The notes beneath the pieces were generated by a model that saw only the letters and a program-made list of their open reading frames with translations, was not told the DNA's origin and did no database searches. Positions 38,758 through 47,681 of a stretch of 64,000 nt of DNA are shown here, piece by piece (positions within the stretch are counted from its first letter, which is position 1; every line of letters starts with the position of its first letter). The DNA comes from Aliiroseovarius sp. M344. GTDB lineage: Bacteria; Pseudomonadota; Alphaproteobacteria; Rhodobacterales; Rhodobacteraceae. The stretch is taken from contig NZ_CP081153.1 in NCBI RefSeq assembly GCF_025140835.1, positions 744,001 through 808,000 of the forward strand, in the 5' to 3' direction. The position numbers and the translations under genes are program-made.

Positions 38758-39798
38758 ATGGGAAAAACTCGTTCAGTACCGACACTTAACGATGTGGCAG
38801 CTATGGCTGGCGTGTCGACTGCCACGGTGTCGCGCTGCCTGAATTCCCCTGACCAAGTGGTGGAGCGAACGCGCATTCGCGTCATGGCCGCGGTAGAATC
38901 CCTGGGCTACACACCCAATTTCGCCGCGCGTGTGATGGCCGCAAAGCGGTCATTTACAATCGGTGCGATCATTCCAACCATGGACAACGCGATCTTTGCG
39001 CGTGGTCTGCAAGCCTTTCAGGACGAACTGCGCCAAAACGGCTATACGCTTCTTGTGTCCAGCTCGGCCTACAAACCAGAAATTGAGAAAGAACAAATCC
39101 GCGCCTTGGTGGCGCGGGGTGCAGATGGTTTGTTGTTGATTGGCCATGAACGCGAAGACCAGATCTATGAATACCTCGAGCGGCATCAGGTTCCGGCTCT
39201 GGTCGCCTGGTCTTACCTGTCCGATGCCCGGCAGCCCTCTGTGGGGTTCAGCAACCGGAACGCCATGTTCGACCTGACGCAAAATGTCATCGATGCAGGG
39301 CACAAACGGATCGCGATGATCTCGGGAATGACTGTGGGAAATGATCGTGCGCAAAGACGTGTAAAAGGTGTTCGCGATGCGCTGCTCGCCAATGGTATCG
39401 AACCAGACGGTATGAGGTTGATTGAAACCAACTATGGCATTGATAGTGGCGCGTATGCGTTTCGCGAACTCATGTCCCACACGCCGAGGCCGACAGCAGT
39501 TTTGTGTGGTAATGACGTTTTGGCCGTGGGCGCGCTGCGCGAAGCGCGACTTATGGGGCTTTCGGTTCCAGATCAGATTTCGATCACCGGTTTTGACGAT
39601 ATTGAGCTGGCAGAGATTGCCAGCCCTGGATTGACGACAGTTCATGTGCCCCACCGCGAAATGGGGCGCAGAGCTGCGCAAGAACTGATTGCGATGGTGG
39701 AGGGTCGGTCAAAAGGGGCTTCGACCTGCATCAATACACATGTTGTTTCGCGCCAATCGCTGGCAAAACCCCCAAAGGATGACAGCCCAGAGACGTAG
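38758..39798 (+). CDS. LacI-family transcriptional regulator of the sulfonate operon
   Basis: A 346-residue regulator. The HTH and hinge are PTLNDVAAMAGVSTATVSRCLNSPDQVVERTR (residues about 7-40) with YTPNFAARVMAAKRS; the periplasmic-binding-protein-like core follows with TIGAIIPTMDNAIFARGLQ and ITGFDDIELAEIASPGLTTV. ATG at 38758 is chosen over GTG codons at 38752 and 38755, with GGGCAG ahead. It is divergent from the operon with two LacI operators between, so repression relieved by DHPS or an intermediate is likely. Confidence 0.88.
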   Translation: MGKTRSVPTLNDVAAMAGVSTATVSRCLNSPDQVVERTRIRVMAAVESLGYTPNFAARVMAAKRSFTIGAIIPTMDNAIFARGLQAFQDELRQNGYTLLVSSSAYKPEIEKEQIRALVARGADGLLLIGHEREDQIYEYLERHQVPALVAWSYLSDARQPSVGFSNRNAMFDLTQNVIDAGHKRIAMISGMTVGNDRAQRRVKGVRDALLANGIEPDGMRLIETNYGIDSGAYAFRELMSHTPRPTAVLCGNDVLAVGALREARLMGLSVPDQISITGFDDIELAEIASPGLTTVHVPHREMGRRAAQELIAMVEGRSKGASTCINTHVVSRQSLAKPPKDDSPET

Positions 39799-39882
39799 CC
39801 ATACCGGTCCAGCGCTTTGACGGCACGCTGTCCGCAACCTGGCCGCTTGCGAGCGGCTCTTAAGCAGAGCTATGGTCGCCCA

Positions 39883-41142
39883 ATGATAGACATTGCAGAC
39901 CGAGCCTTCCTGACAGACCTCTTCGACACGGCCATCTTGGCCGCTGATGCGCGGGCGGTCCTGAAAGACAACCTGCCTGACAAACCCAAGGGCCGGACCG
40001 TTGTGGTTGGAGCAGGCAAAGGGGCCGCGCAACTGGCAGCGGCGTTCGAAGAGGTGTGGGGCGACCACGTCGAAGGGGTTGTGGTTACTCGATATGGTTA
40101 TGGCGCGACCTGCAAACACATACGCATTTTAGAAGCCGCCCACCCGGTGCCGGATGCGGCGGGGCTGGAAGCCTCTCGCGCTCTGACCGAAGCGGTCGCC
40201 GGGCTCAGCGAAGATGATCTGGTCGTTGCATTGATCACCGGAGGCGGGTCAGCATTGTTGCCTGCCCCGCCCGATGGATTGACTCTGGCGGACGAGCAGA
40301 AGTTGAACGAAGCGCTTCTGGCGTCCGGGGCGCCGATATCGGTGATGAATGCGATCCGCAAGCACGCGTCAACGATAAAGGGCGGGCGTTTGGCGGTGGC
40401 GGCCCATCCCGCAAAAGTCATCACGTTGATTGTATCGGATGTGCCCGGCGACGCGCCGTCACAAGTCGCGTCGGGTCCGACCGTGCCGGATGATGCGGAT
40501 CAGGAGCACGCACTGTCCGCGATAGCCGCTTGGAAAATAAACCTGCCCGCGAACATTCTTGAGCACATCCGCGCATATCCAGCTCCATCGCCGACGGATC
40601 CAGTATTCGCGGGCAACCAGGTTGAGGTGATCGCCTCAGCGCGGCTTAGCCTTGAAGCGGCTGCCGCGCGGTCCGAAGCGCAGGGCGTACCGGCGATCAT
40701 TCTGTCTGACGCAATTGAAGGCGAGGCGCGCGATGTGGCCCGGATGCATGGGGCAATAACGCGAGAGGTTCTGACGCGGGACCGACCGTTCCGCGCTCCC
40801 TGTCTCCTGTTGTCTGGCGGCGAGACCACAGTCACGCTTAAGGGCGGGGGGCGCGGCGGGCGGAATACGGAGTTCCTGTTGTCGCTGGCCTTCACGTGCG
40901 ACGGCTTATCAGGGTTTACGGCGATGGCAGCTGATACGGATGGAATTGACGGATCGGAAGACAACGCCGGTGCTTTTGTTGATGGCCAGTCCGCGCACAG
41001 GCTGCGGATGCTCGGTCGTGATCCAATGGCGCTTTTATCGAACAATGACGCATGGGTTGCTTTCGATGCGCTGGGTGATCTGTTTTCACCGGGCCCGACA
41101 GGGACCAATGTGAATGACTTTAGGGCCATCTTGATCAGATAG
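39883..41142 (+). CDS. glycerate 2-kinase (DUF4147/MOFRL family)
   Basis: Phosphorylates D-glycerate to 2-phosphoglycerate in the cytosol. The 419-residue protein has an N-terminal DUF4147 part ([46 protein letters not shown]) and a C-terminal MOFRL domain ([41 protein letters not shown]). The ATG at 39883 is a conserved-looking start; a longer upstream frame is probably not used. It follows the LacI gene by 84 bases on the same strand; whether it belongs to sulfonate metabolism is unclear. Confidence 0.88.
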   Translation: MIDIADRAFLTDLFDTAILAADARAVLKDNLPDKPKGRTVVVGAGKGAAQLAAAFEEVWGDHVEGVVVTRYGYGATCKHIRILEAAHPVPDAAGLEASRALTEAVAGLSEDDLVVALITGGGSALLPAPPDGLTLADEQKLNEALLASGAPISVMNAIRKHASTIKGGRLAVAAHPAKVITLIVSDVPGDAPSQVASGPTVPDDADQEHALSAIAAWKINLPANILEHIRAYPAPSPTDPVFAGNQVEVIASARLSLEAAAARSEAQGVPAIILSDAIEGEARDVARMHGAITREVLTRDRPFRAPCLLLSGGETTVTLKGGGRGGRNTEFLLSLAFTCDGLSGFTAMAADTDGIDGSEDNAGAFVDGQSAHRLRMLGRDPMALLSNNDAWVAFDALGDLFSPGPTGTNVNDFRAILIR

Positions 41143-41155
41143 GCCAAGACGCGCA

Positions 41156-41178
41156 CGGGGCGCCAAGACAGCGCCCCG
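41156..41178. terminator. hairpin between glycerate kinase and azoreductase genes
   Basis: A perfect 8-bp stem CGGGGCGC/GCGCCCCG with a 7-base loop lies between two convergent genes. There is no T-run, so the termination role is tentative. Confidence 0.45.
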
Positions 41179-41188
41179 AACCTTGTCG

Positions 41189-41755
41189 TCAGGCAGCCAG
41201 CTTTTCGATATGGGCGTCGGCGACGGCAATACCGTCGGCACCAGTGGCCGAGATGAATTCGACATCCGAAAGTCCCATGAAATTCAGGATGAACGTCAGA
41301 TAGGGTGAGATAAAGTCGTGCGCCGCGCCGATGGGCGTTCCGCCAGACGCGGTCACGACGATGACGCGTTTGTCGGTCAAAAGACCTTCAGGAGTGCCGT
41401 CCTCGCGATACCGAAAGGTGACACCCGAGCGCACAAGCTGATCAATCCAGGCTTTCAGCGACGACGGGATCGAGAAGTTGTAAGTCGCGGCTGAGATCAC
41501 GATAAGGTCTGCGGCCTGAACTTCGGCAACAATCTGATCGGACAAGGCCAGTGCTGCAGTGTCATCAGCACTGCGGGCGTCAACCGGCGTGAAGGTCGCC
41601 TTGGTCCATGCCGCGTCCAGATGGGGAATGCCGTCTGCCAAATCCCGACCGGTCACCGAGGCTCCCGCGTATTTGGCAATCACTTTATCTGCCAGCGCGC
41701 GCGAGATTGAACCTTCGGTCCGGGCGGAACTGTCGATGCGAAGGATATGTGTCAT
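41189..41755 (-). CDS. azoR: FMN-dependent NADH:quinone/azo oxidoreductase
   Basis: A 188-residue flavodoxin-like enzyme of the AzoR family, reducing quinones and azo compounds with NADH. RIDSSARTEGSISRAL binds the FMN phosphate; SAATYNFSIPSSLKAWIDQLVRSGVTF (seen across residues 90-120) and VTASGGTP complete the flavin site. The start at 41755 has GGAGC. It is divergent from a LysR gene across about 100 bases, a typical regulator-enzyme pair for stress by electrophiles. Confidence 0.9.
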   Translation of the reverse strand: MTHILRIDSSARTEGSISRALADKVIAKYAGASVTGRDLADGIPHLDAAWTKATFTPVDARSADDTAALALSDQIVAEVQAADLIVISAATYNFSIPSSLKAWIDQLVRSGVTFRYREDGTPEGLLTDKRVIVVTASGGTPIGAAHDFISPYLTFILNFMGLSDVEFISATGADGIAVADAHIEKLAA

Positions 41756-41858
41756 TTGGTGCTCCATTGCTGTGTTGCACCAGATATGCGGAGTTGCAAA
41801 AACAAACGCAATCTGCGTTCCTTAACAGTATCTGTTGGAAAATGCACAGAAGGTCCAG

Positions 41859-42749
41859 ATGAACCATTGGGACGAAATTCGAACGGCCTATCACGTCGCA
41901 CGTGCTGGTACCGTCAGCGGCGCGGCGGATGGGTTGGGCATTCATCATGCCACCGTCATTCGTCACATAGATGCGCTTGAGGCCCGTCTTGGCGTGAAGC
42001 TGTTCCAGCGCCACGCACGAGGATACACGCCTACAGAAGCCGGGGCTGATCTAGCGCGGATTGCGCAGGTGACGGAGGATCAGTTTTCGCAGCTTGAAGG
42101 CCGCCTAAAGGGGCAGGGCGAGGATGTGACCGGTGATCTCGTGATCACCGCGCTGCCCGGGTTTTCCGCGCGGCTTGCCCCCGTCTTGACCGCGTTTCAG
42201 GCGCGCCATCCCAGTTTGCGGGTCCAGCTTTTGACAGGCCCAAGGCTGTTCAAACTGGAATACGGCGAGGCGCATGTGGCCATACGCGCTGGCAATGCCC
42301 CGCAAGAACCTGACAATGTTGTTCAACCTTATCTGGATGTGACTGTCGGGCTGTATGCCGCGCCAAGCTATGTCGAAAGGCACGGTATGCCGACAGCAGA
42401 TACGTTGGAAAACCACCGCTTCATCGGGTCAAGTGAAAGGGATTCGCGCGCGCCGTTCATGCAATGGTTGGCGCAGGCCGTTCCTGCCGAAAATATCCTG
42501 TTCCGGGTTTCGGATGATATTTCAATGCGGGAAGCCCTGATCGCCGGGGCCGGATTGGGTTTTTCGATGCGCGGGTCACTTCCAGAGATGATCGAGGTCA
42601 TGCCGCCACAGCCAGAATGGGTTTCGCACCTTTGGCTGGTCACACATGTCGATCTTCATCGATCGACCAAAGTGCAAGCGGTTCTGTCGCACCTGAAAGC
42701 CGCAGCGCAAGAATGGGTGAGGTCTGATCCGAGCGTGTCGCTGCCGTGA
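41859..42749 (+). CDS. LysR-family transcriptional regulator
   Basis: A 296-residue regulator from an ATG preceded by AGAAGG. The HTH reads EIRTAYHVARAGTVSGAADGLGIHHATVIRHIDALEARLG; the effector domain begins VTGDLVITALPGFSARLAPVL. It is divergent from azoR, so control of azoR is likely. The effector is unknown. Confidence 0.88.
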   Translation: MNHWDEIRTAYHVARAGTVSGAADGLGIHHATVIRHIDALEARLGVKLFQRHARGYTPTEAGADLARIAQVTEDQFSQLEGRLKGQGEDVTGDLVITALPGFSARLAPVLTAFQARHPSLRVQLLTGPRLFKLEYGEAHVAIRAGNAPQEPDNVVQPYLDVTVGLYAAPSYVERHGMPTADTLENHRFIGSSERDSRAPFMQWLAQAVPAENILFRVSDDISMREALIAGAGLGFSMRGSLPEMIEVMPPQPEWVSHLWLVTHVDLHRSTKVQAVLSHLKAAAQEWVRSDPSVSLP

Positions 42750-42759
42750 TCCGGCGCGG

Positions 42760-43083
42760 CTAGTCGCGCAGCTCTGTCTCAAGAAACCGTTCGAAGGCAT
42801 CGAGGTTCACCGGCTCGAACTGCCCAAACCCCTGCATCCAGACAGAGGCGTCGCGCAGCGCATTGGGTTCCAGCTTGCACCATTTAACACGACCGCGCTT
42901 TTCCTGACTGATCAAGCCAGCCCGCGACAGGATAGTCAGGTGTTTCGAAATAGCGGCCAATGACATCTCGAACGGTTCTGCGACGTCGGTCACCGCCATG
43001 TCATCTTCCAGAAGCATGGTTAGAATGGTGCGTCGTGTCGGATCAGACAAAGCGGCAAAGGCAAGGTCAAGGCGGGTTTCCAT
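42760..43083 (-). CDS. ArsR-family transcriptional regulator
   Basis: A 107-residue winged-helix protein: AALSDPTRRTILTMLLEDDMAVTDVAEPFEMSLAAISKHLTIL, then GLISQEKRGRVKWCKLEPNAL. There is no clear metal-binding Cys pair. It belongs to the ArsR group often paired with SRPBCC proteins, but no such gene is adjacent here; its neighbours are a convergent LysR gene and the divergent ATP synthase operon. Confidence 0.86.
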   Translation of the reverse strand: METRLDLAFAALSDPTRRTILTMLLEDDMAVTDVAEPFEMSLAAISKHLTILSRAGLISQEKRGRVKWCKLEPNALRDASVWMQGFGQFEPVNLDAFERFLETELRD

Positions 43084-43311
43084 GTCTATGGGTTAGGTCT
43101 GAGCGCTCCAATCGTCAACCAAATGGTTAAATGTACGGTTTCAGCACCAAATACGGCTTGCGATGGGTTGCGGCGATATTGGGAAATCATGCGGTCTAGG
43201 AAAATCGCTTTAAAACAACTAGTTACGCCAGAAAATGTTGGCGCTAAACGCCGTTGACTCATTGCCCCTGACGCCTTAGCAAATGCAGCAACTGTTATTG
43301 GAGGCATATTT

Positions 43312-43653
43312 TTGTCGAACCCCCCTGATCCCGAGCGGCTGAAACAGCTCGAGACGCGCCTGAAAGCGGCAAAGGGCGAGGTCGACGAGGAAGCCACCGG
43401 AGACGCGGCCTACAATCAGGCATCTTTCGCCTGGCAGATGGTCATAGAGCTTACCGTCGGTCTGCTGATCGGCTTCGGCATCGGATACGGACTGGATGCG
43501 CTGTTTGGCACCAAACCGATTTTCATGGTGCTGTTCATATTGCTGGGCTTTGCGGCGGGGATGAAAGTCATGCTGTCGACGGCAGCCCAGATGCAGAAGA
43601 AAGCGGAGGACGCGCAAAATGCGCAGACTTCCGAAGAAGAAGAGGGAAAATAA
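43312..43653 (+). CDS. atpI: ATP synthase accessory protein I
   Basis: A 113-residue membrane protein that helps assemble the F0 c-ring. It starts at TTG (43312), which is preceded at seven bases by a strong GGAGG; no ATG is available nearby. Two helices are visible: [26 protein letters not shown] and [19 protein letters not shown], with charged ends. It heads the F0 operon, one base before atpB. Confidence 0.9.
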   Translation: MSNPPDPERLKQLETRLKAAKGEVDEEATGDAAYNQASFAWQMVIELTVGLLIGFGIGYGLDALFGTKPIFMVLFILLGFAAGMKVMLSTAAQMQKKAEDAQNAQTSEEEEGK

Positions 43654-43654
43654 C

Positions 43655-44494
43655 GTGGCTGAACAAAGCGAAAAACAGGGCCCAAGCCCGATCATCAAGA
43701 TCGCTTTCTTTGTTGTTCTGGCGCTGGTCCTCATCTCGGGCCTGATTTTTGCGCCTGAGCATCCCGGTCTGGCGATCCACCCGATGGATCAGTTTGAGAT
43801 CAAGCCTTTGTTCGGTGGTGATCACCTTGGTACGTTCACGCCAACCAACCAGACTTTGTGGATGGTTCTGGCGATTGTTGGCATCGTGCTTCTGCTTGTT
43901 GTCGGTTCGCGCGGTCGTGCGATTGTGCCCACCCGTGGGCAGTCCGTTGCTGAACTGGCCTACGGCTTTGTTTACAAGATGGTCGAAGACGTGGCCGGCA
44001 AAGATGCCGTCAAATACTTCCCCGGAATTATGACCCTGTTCATGTTCATCCTGTTTGCCAACTTCTTGGGCCTGATCCCAACAAGCTTCACGCCCACCAG
44101 CCATATTGCCGTCACCGCTGTACTGGCGCTGATTGTGTTCGTTTTCGTGACCGTGCTGGGTTTCGTGAAGAACGGCATGGGCTTTCTTGGCCTCTTCTGG
44201 GTATCGGCAGCGCCTTTGGCCCTGCGCCCCGTTCTGGCCATCATCGAGTTGATCTCCTACTTCGTGCGCCCCGTCAGCCACTCCATTCGTTTGGCTGGTA
44301 ACGTGATGGCTGGCCACGCTGTGATCAAAGTATTCGCCGGCTTTGCTGCTGCCTTGGGCATGTTCAGCTTCCTGCCAATCCTGGCCATCTCGGCCGTCTA
44401 TGCACTTGAGGTGCTCGTGGCTTTCATCCAGGCCTACGTGTTCACCATCCTCACCTGCGTATATCTGAAAGACGCTCTGCACCCGTCGCACTAA
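43655..44494 (+). CDS. atpB: ATP synthase F0 subunit a
   Basis: Stator subunit forming the proton half-channels. The 279-residue protein starts at GTG (43655) with AGAGGG ahead; a frame beginning inside atpI is rejected. It has five to six helices. The essential Arg is in [16 protein letters not shown] and the C-terminal helix ([20 protein letters not shown]) has the conserved Gln. It is part of atpI-B-E-F'-F; the F1 genes lie elsewhere, as usual in this group. Confidence 0.97.
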   Translation: MAEQSEKQGPSPIIKIAFFVVLALVLISGLIFAPEHPGLAIHPMDQFEIKPLFGGDHLGTFTPTNQTLWMVLAIVGIVLLLVVGSRGRAIVPTRGQSVAELAYGFVYKMVEDVAGKDAVKYFPGIMTLFMFILFANFLGLIPTSFTPTSHIAVTAVLALIVFVFVTVLGFVKNGMGFLGLFWVSAAPLALRPVLAIIELISYFVRPVSHSIRLAGNVMAGHAVIKVFAGFAAALGMFSFLPILAISAVYALEVLVAFIQAYVFTILTCVYLKDALHPSH

Positions 44495-44553
44495 GACGGT
44501 TGCAGCCCGCTCATCCAACCAATTCAAGCATTCCAACGTAAGGAGAAATCACA

Positions 44554-44790
44554 ATGGAAGGCAATATCGCTCAAATGGGTCAATTCATCGGTGCAGGTCT
44601 GGCAGCTATCGGTTCAGGTGCCGCCGCAATCGGTGTGGGCCACGTTGCTGGTAACTTCCTGGCCGGTGCTCTTCGCAACCCGTCGGCAGCCGCCGCACAA
44701 ACAGCGACCCTGTTCATCGGCATCGCATTTGCAGAAGCCCTGGGCATCTTCTCGTTCCTGGTCGCACTGCTGCTGATGTTTGCTGTCTAA
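44554..44790 (+). CDS. atpE: ATP synthase F0 subunit c
   Basis: The 78-residue proteolipid making the rotor ring. Helix 1 contains [21 protein letters not shown] and helix 2 contains [20 protein letters not shown], with the proton-carrying Glu in [16 protein letters not shown] precedes the ATG. It lies between atpB and the b' gene. Confidence 0.97.
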   Translation: MEGNIAQMGQFIGAGLAAIGSGAAAIGVGHVAGNFLAGALRNPSAAAAQTATLFIGIAFAEALGIFSFLVALLLMFAV

Positions 44791-44867
44791 GACCTGAACC
44801 ATCCTTACGCCGGGGCGAAGCGTCCATCGTTTCGCCCTAAGTAACCCGGTTCCTGGAGACTTAAGAC

Positions 44868-45407
44868 ATGGCAAGCAACACACAAAGCACAGAAGCAGCA
44901 CACGGTGGCGCAGAAGCCGCCGGTATGCCGCAGCTGGATTTCTCGACCTTCGGGAACCAGATCTTTTGGCTCGTGGTGACGCTGGTTGTGATCTACTTTG
45001 TTCTGACCAAGGTCGCACTTCCTCGCATTGAGGCTGTGCTGTCCGAGCGTCGGGGCACGATCACGAACGATCTGGCCGCCGCTGAAGATCTGAAGCAAAA
45101 GGCTGTTGAGGCTGAAGAAGCTTACAACAAAGCCTTGGCCGAAGCCCGCGCTGAAGCAAACAAGATCGTTGCTGAAGCCCGCGCTGACATTCAGGGTGAA
45201 GTCGATGCCGCCGCTGCCAAGGCAGATGCGGAAATCGCTGCTAAAGCTGCTGAAAGTGAAGCCGCAATTGCGGAAATTCGTGCTGGCGCAGTTGAAAGCG
45301 TAAAGGCTGTGGCCAAGGACACCGCGAAGGAAATCCTCGCGTCCATGGGCTACAAGGCTGATGCGAAAGCTGTCACCAGTGCTGTGACATCACGGATGAA
45401 AGGGTGA
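44868..45407 (+). CDS. ATP synthase F0 subunit b'
   Basis: A 179-residue peripheral-stalk subunit: a single membrane helix ([21 protein letters not shown], residues about 29-49) followed by a long Ala/Glu/Lys coiled coil ([25 protein letters not shown]). Two b-type genes in tandem are usual in photosynthetic and related alphaproteobacteria. It overlaps or abuts the next b gene. Confidence 0.94.
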   Translation: MASNTQSTEAAHGGAEAAGMPQLDFSTFGNQIFWLVVTLVVIYFVLTKVALPRIEAVLSERRGTITNDLAAAEDLKQKAVEAEEAYNKALAEARAEANKIVAEARADIQGEVDAAAAKADAEIAAKAAESEAAIAEIRAGAVESVKAVAKDTAKEILASMGYKADAKAVTSAVTSRMKG

Positions 45408-45412
45408 AGAAG

Positions 45413-45976
45413 ATGAAACAACTTGTTCTTACCCCTCTCGTCTTAATGGTGGCTTCACCAGCATTCGCGGCTGACGGTGCGGGTTGGACAGATCTGTCCA
45501 ACACCAACATGGTTGTGACGCTGGCGTTCCTGCTGTTCATTACCTTTCTGGGGTACATGGGTGTCCACAAGATGCTCGGTTCTCAGTTAGACAACCGCGC
45601 GGAAGGCATCAGGTCCGACCTCGAGGAAGCCCGTGCCTTGCGTGAAGAAGCCCAGACTATTCTGGCGTCTTACGAGCGCAAGCAGAAGGAAGTCGCAAAG
45701 CAAGCCGACCGCATTGTCGCTCATGCCAAGGAAGAGGCTGCCAACGCGGCGGTCGCGGCCAAGGACGAGCTGAAAGCATCGATTGCACGCCGTTTGGCTG
45801 CTGCTGAGGACCAGATCATTTCTGCGCAATCAGCTGCGGTGAAAGAGGTTCGTGACACGGCTGTTCAGGTTGCTGTTTCCGCTGCCCGCGACGTGATCGC
45901 GAAGCAGATGACGGCAAATGAAGGCAACAGCCTGATTGACGATGCGATCAAGACGGTGGAAGCCAAGCTTCACTAA
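45413..45976 (+). CDS. atpF: ATP synthase F0 subunit b
   Basis: A 187-residue stalk subunit. The N-terminus MKQLVLTPLVLMVASPAFAAD looks like a cleaved leader, followed by the membrane helix MVVTLAFLLFITFLGYMGV and a charged coiled coil. A GTG at 45404 overlapping the b' stop is the alternative start. It is the last gene of the F0 operon and ends at a strong terminator. Confidence 0.95.
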   Translation: MKQLVLTPLVLMVASPAFAADGAGWTDLSNTNMVVTLAFLLFITFLGYMGVHKMLGSQLDNRAEGIRSDLEEARALREEAQTILASYERKQKEVAKQADRIVAHAKEEAANAAVAAKDELKASIARRLAAAEDQIISAQSAAVKEVRDTAVQVAVSAARDVIAKQMTANEGNSLIDDAIKTVEAKLH

Positions 45977-45997
45977 GCTGCCCGCACAACGAAAAAG

Positions 45998-46030
45998 AAA
46001 AAACCCGGCCAGTGAGGTCGGGTTTTTTTT
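45998..46030 (+). terminator. terminator of the F0 ATP synthase operon
   Basis: ACCCGGCC/GGTCGGGT forms an 8-bp stem with one G-T pair and loop AGTGA, flanked by six A's and followed by eight T's. It can also serve the convergent GntR gene. Confidence 0.92.
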
Positions 46031-46055
46031 GGAAACGTGCTGCGCCTGTGGTGGC

Positions 46056-46814
46056 TCAGATGCGTTCTTTTTCATAGGTCAGTCGCTGGCGCGCAACTTC
46101 TTCGTTCCGGTCAGCGCGCAACAGGTCTGAATAGGCTTGAGAGACAAAATCCATATGCGCTTCGATGGCCGCGCGGGCGCGAGACGGATCGCGTGCTTGA
46201 AGCCCATCGTTGATGGCTCTGTGCTGTTCCAAAAGGTCGACGCGTGTGTTCGTGATTTGGATCACCACCTGACGGCTATAGAACACGCCCTGCTTCAGCA
46301 GGTCATACATGGCCCGCATCATGTGGACCATGAGCACATTATGACTGGCTTCGATGATTGCCATGTGAAAATCGCTGTCCAGATCAGCGCCTTGCCCCTC
46401 GGGTGCATTTTCCATTTTGCGAAACAGTTCCCCGATCACCTGAAGATCTGTATCGGAGGCAAATTTCGCCGCGCGTTCGGCCGCAAGACCTTCCATGTCG
46501 CGGCGAAACGCGATGTAGTCATAAACGGCTTCATCATGGCGCGAGAAAAGCTGGGTGAGGGCAGGCGGGAAAGAACTGTCCAGGCTGTCACTTACGAAAA
46601 TACCGGCGCCTGCCCTTCGGGTCAGCAACCCTTTTTCTTCCAGATCGGCAATCGCATCACGTAAGGATGGGCGCGATACGCCCATGCGCTCGGACAGATC
46701 GCGTTCTGACGGCAGCCGTTCGCCGGGGCGCAATATGCCGCGCAAAATCAACAACTCAATCTGTTCAACAACAGATTGAGATAGCTTGCCTGTGGAAACT
46801 TTATGAAAGGGCAT
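46056..46814 (-). CDS. FadR-type GntR transcriptional regulator
   Basis: A 252-residue regulator. The winged HTH covers residues about 12-75 (LRPGERLPSERDLSERMGVSRPSLRDAIADLEEKGLL), with an FCD ligand domain behind (DMEGLAAERAAKFA, SDFHMAIIEASHNVLMVHMM). It is close to the PdhR/LldR/GlcC branch, whose ligands are organic acids. A perfect palindrome of the FadR-branch operator type lies just upstream, suggesting autoregulation. Confidence 0.9.
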   Translation of the reverse strand: MPFHKVSTGKLSQSVVEQIELLILRGILRPGERLPSERDLSERMGVSRPSLRDAIADLEEKGLLTRRAGAGIFVSDSLDSSFPPALTQLFSRHDEAVYDYIAFRRDMEGLAAERAAKFASDTDLQVIGELFRKMENAPEGQGADLDSDFHMAIIEASHNVLMVHMMRAMYDLLKQGVFYSRQVVIQITNTRVDLLEQHRAINDGLQARDPSRARAAIEAHMDFVSQAYSDLLRADRNEEVARQRLTYEKERI

Positions 46815-46832
46815 TCTGTCTCTCGCGCGAAT

Positions 46833-46851
46833 TGGTCATATTATATGACCA
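46833..46851. promoter_or_regulatory. GntR/FadR-type operator palindrome
   Basis: TGGTCATA-TTA-TATGACCA is a perfect 8-bp inverted repeat with a 3-bp centre, 18 bases upstream of the GntR gene start. The GGTC/GACC arms fit the TGGT...ACCA type of site bound by FadR-branch regulators. Confidence 0.82.
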
Positions 46852-46872
46852 CACCTAAGCCATTGCCTCAAT

Positions 46873-46898
46873 GAAAAAAGCCGGGCGTTGGCCCGGCT
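46873..46898 (-). terminator. terminator of the OmpA-lipoprotein gene
   Basis: A perfect 8-bp stem AGCCGGGC/GCCCGGCT with loop GTTG; on the minus strand it is followed by six U's (A's at 46874-46879). Confidence 0.9.
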
Positions 46899-46920
46899 CT
46901 TAATACTGCTGCCGTAATGA

Positions 46921-47586
46921 TCAGTTTCGGATCGGTCGAATAATGATCTCAACCCGGCGGTTTTGCTGGCGGCCAGAGGCATTGAGGTTCGATGCCACAG
47001 GGCGATCTTCACCATACCCAATCGTCACCACGCGAGATGTCGGTACGCCGTTTGATATCAGGACGGATGCCACCGACGCAGCCCGGCGGCGCGACAGGGT
47101 CTGATTGTAATCCGCATCGCCAACATTGTCGGTATGCCCCACAACTTCGATCACAGAATTTGGATAATCACGCAGGTTCTGTGCCACGGCCCGCAGGTCC
47201 GATTGCAACGCATATCCGACGTCTGCGCTGTCTGTCGCGAACAAGATATCCTGCGGCAAGGTCACGATCAGTTCGTTGCCGGTGTTTACGATCTTGACCT
47301 GATCGTTGTCGATTGACTGACGCAGATCACCGGCTTGCTTATCCAGTTGCTGACCAATCGCGCCGCCAACAATTCCACCAATCACAGCGCCGACAGCCGC
47401 CTTGCCAAGTTTGCCGTCGCCTTTGCGGGTCGCGCCCAGAAGACCGCCCGCGATTGCGCCGATGGCGGCACCGTTCTGAGTGCGGGGGCCAACGTTGCTT
47501 GTCGGGCTTTGCGTCGGTGACGTACAGGCCGTTGTGGCCAATGTGGCGACCATTGCCAGCGTCAATACAGAGTGTTTCAATTGCAT
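46921..47586 (-). CDS. OmpA-family outer-membrane lipoprotein
   Basis: A 221-residue peptidoglycan-associated lipoprotein. The start at 47586 has GAGGAAAG and gives MQLKHSVLTLAMVATLATTAC, with lipidation at the Cys of TTAC. A glycine-zipper segment follows (GAAIGAIAGGLLGA and AAVGAVIGGIVGGAIGQQLD), then the OmpA C-terminal domain with VEVVGHTDNVGDADYNQTLSRRRA-type residues (HTDN, NQTLS, RRA) and the final RRVEIII. It resembles E. coli YiaD. It is monocistronic. Confidence 0.92.
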   Translation of the reverse strand: MQLKHSVLTLAMVATLATTACTSPTQSPTSNVGPRTQNGAAIGAIAGGLLGATRKGDGKLGKAAVGAVIGGIVGGAIGQQLDKQAGDLRQSIDNDQVKIVNTGNELIVTLPQDILFATDSADVGYALQSDLRAVAQNLRDYPNSVIEVVGHTDNVGDADYNQTLSRRRAASVASVLISNGVPTSRVVTIGYGEDRPVASNLNASGRQQNRRVEIIIRPIRN

Positions 47587-47681
47587 ATTGCTTTCCTCAG
47601 GTTTGCTATTCGCTTTTTCTTTACATGAACGCGCATTGATATCGAATAACAAGCCCCGAACTGGGCGGAAAGTGGCGAATG

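Noticed and set aside
43619..43655. Upstream ATG start for atpB inside atpI
   Set aside because: It would overlap atpI by 35 bases and add a basic leader; the GTG at 43655 has a good ribosome site and gives the usual length.
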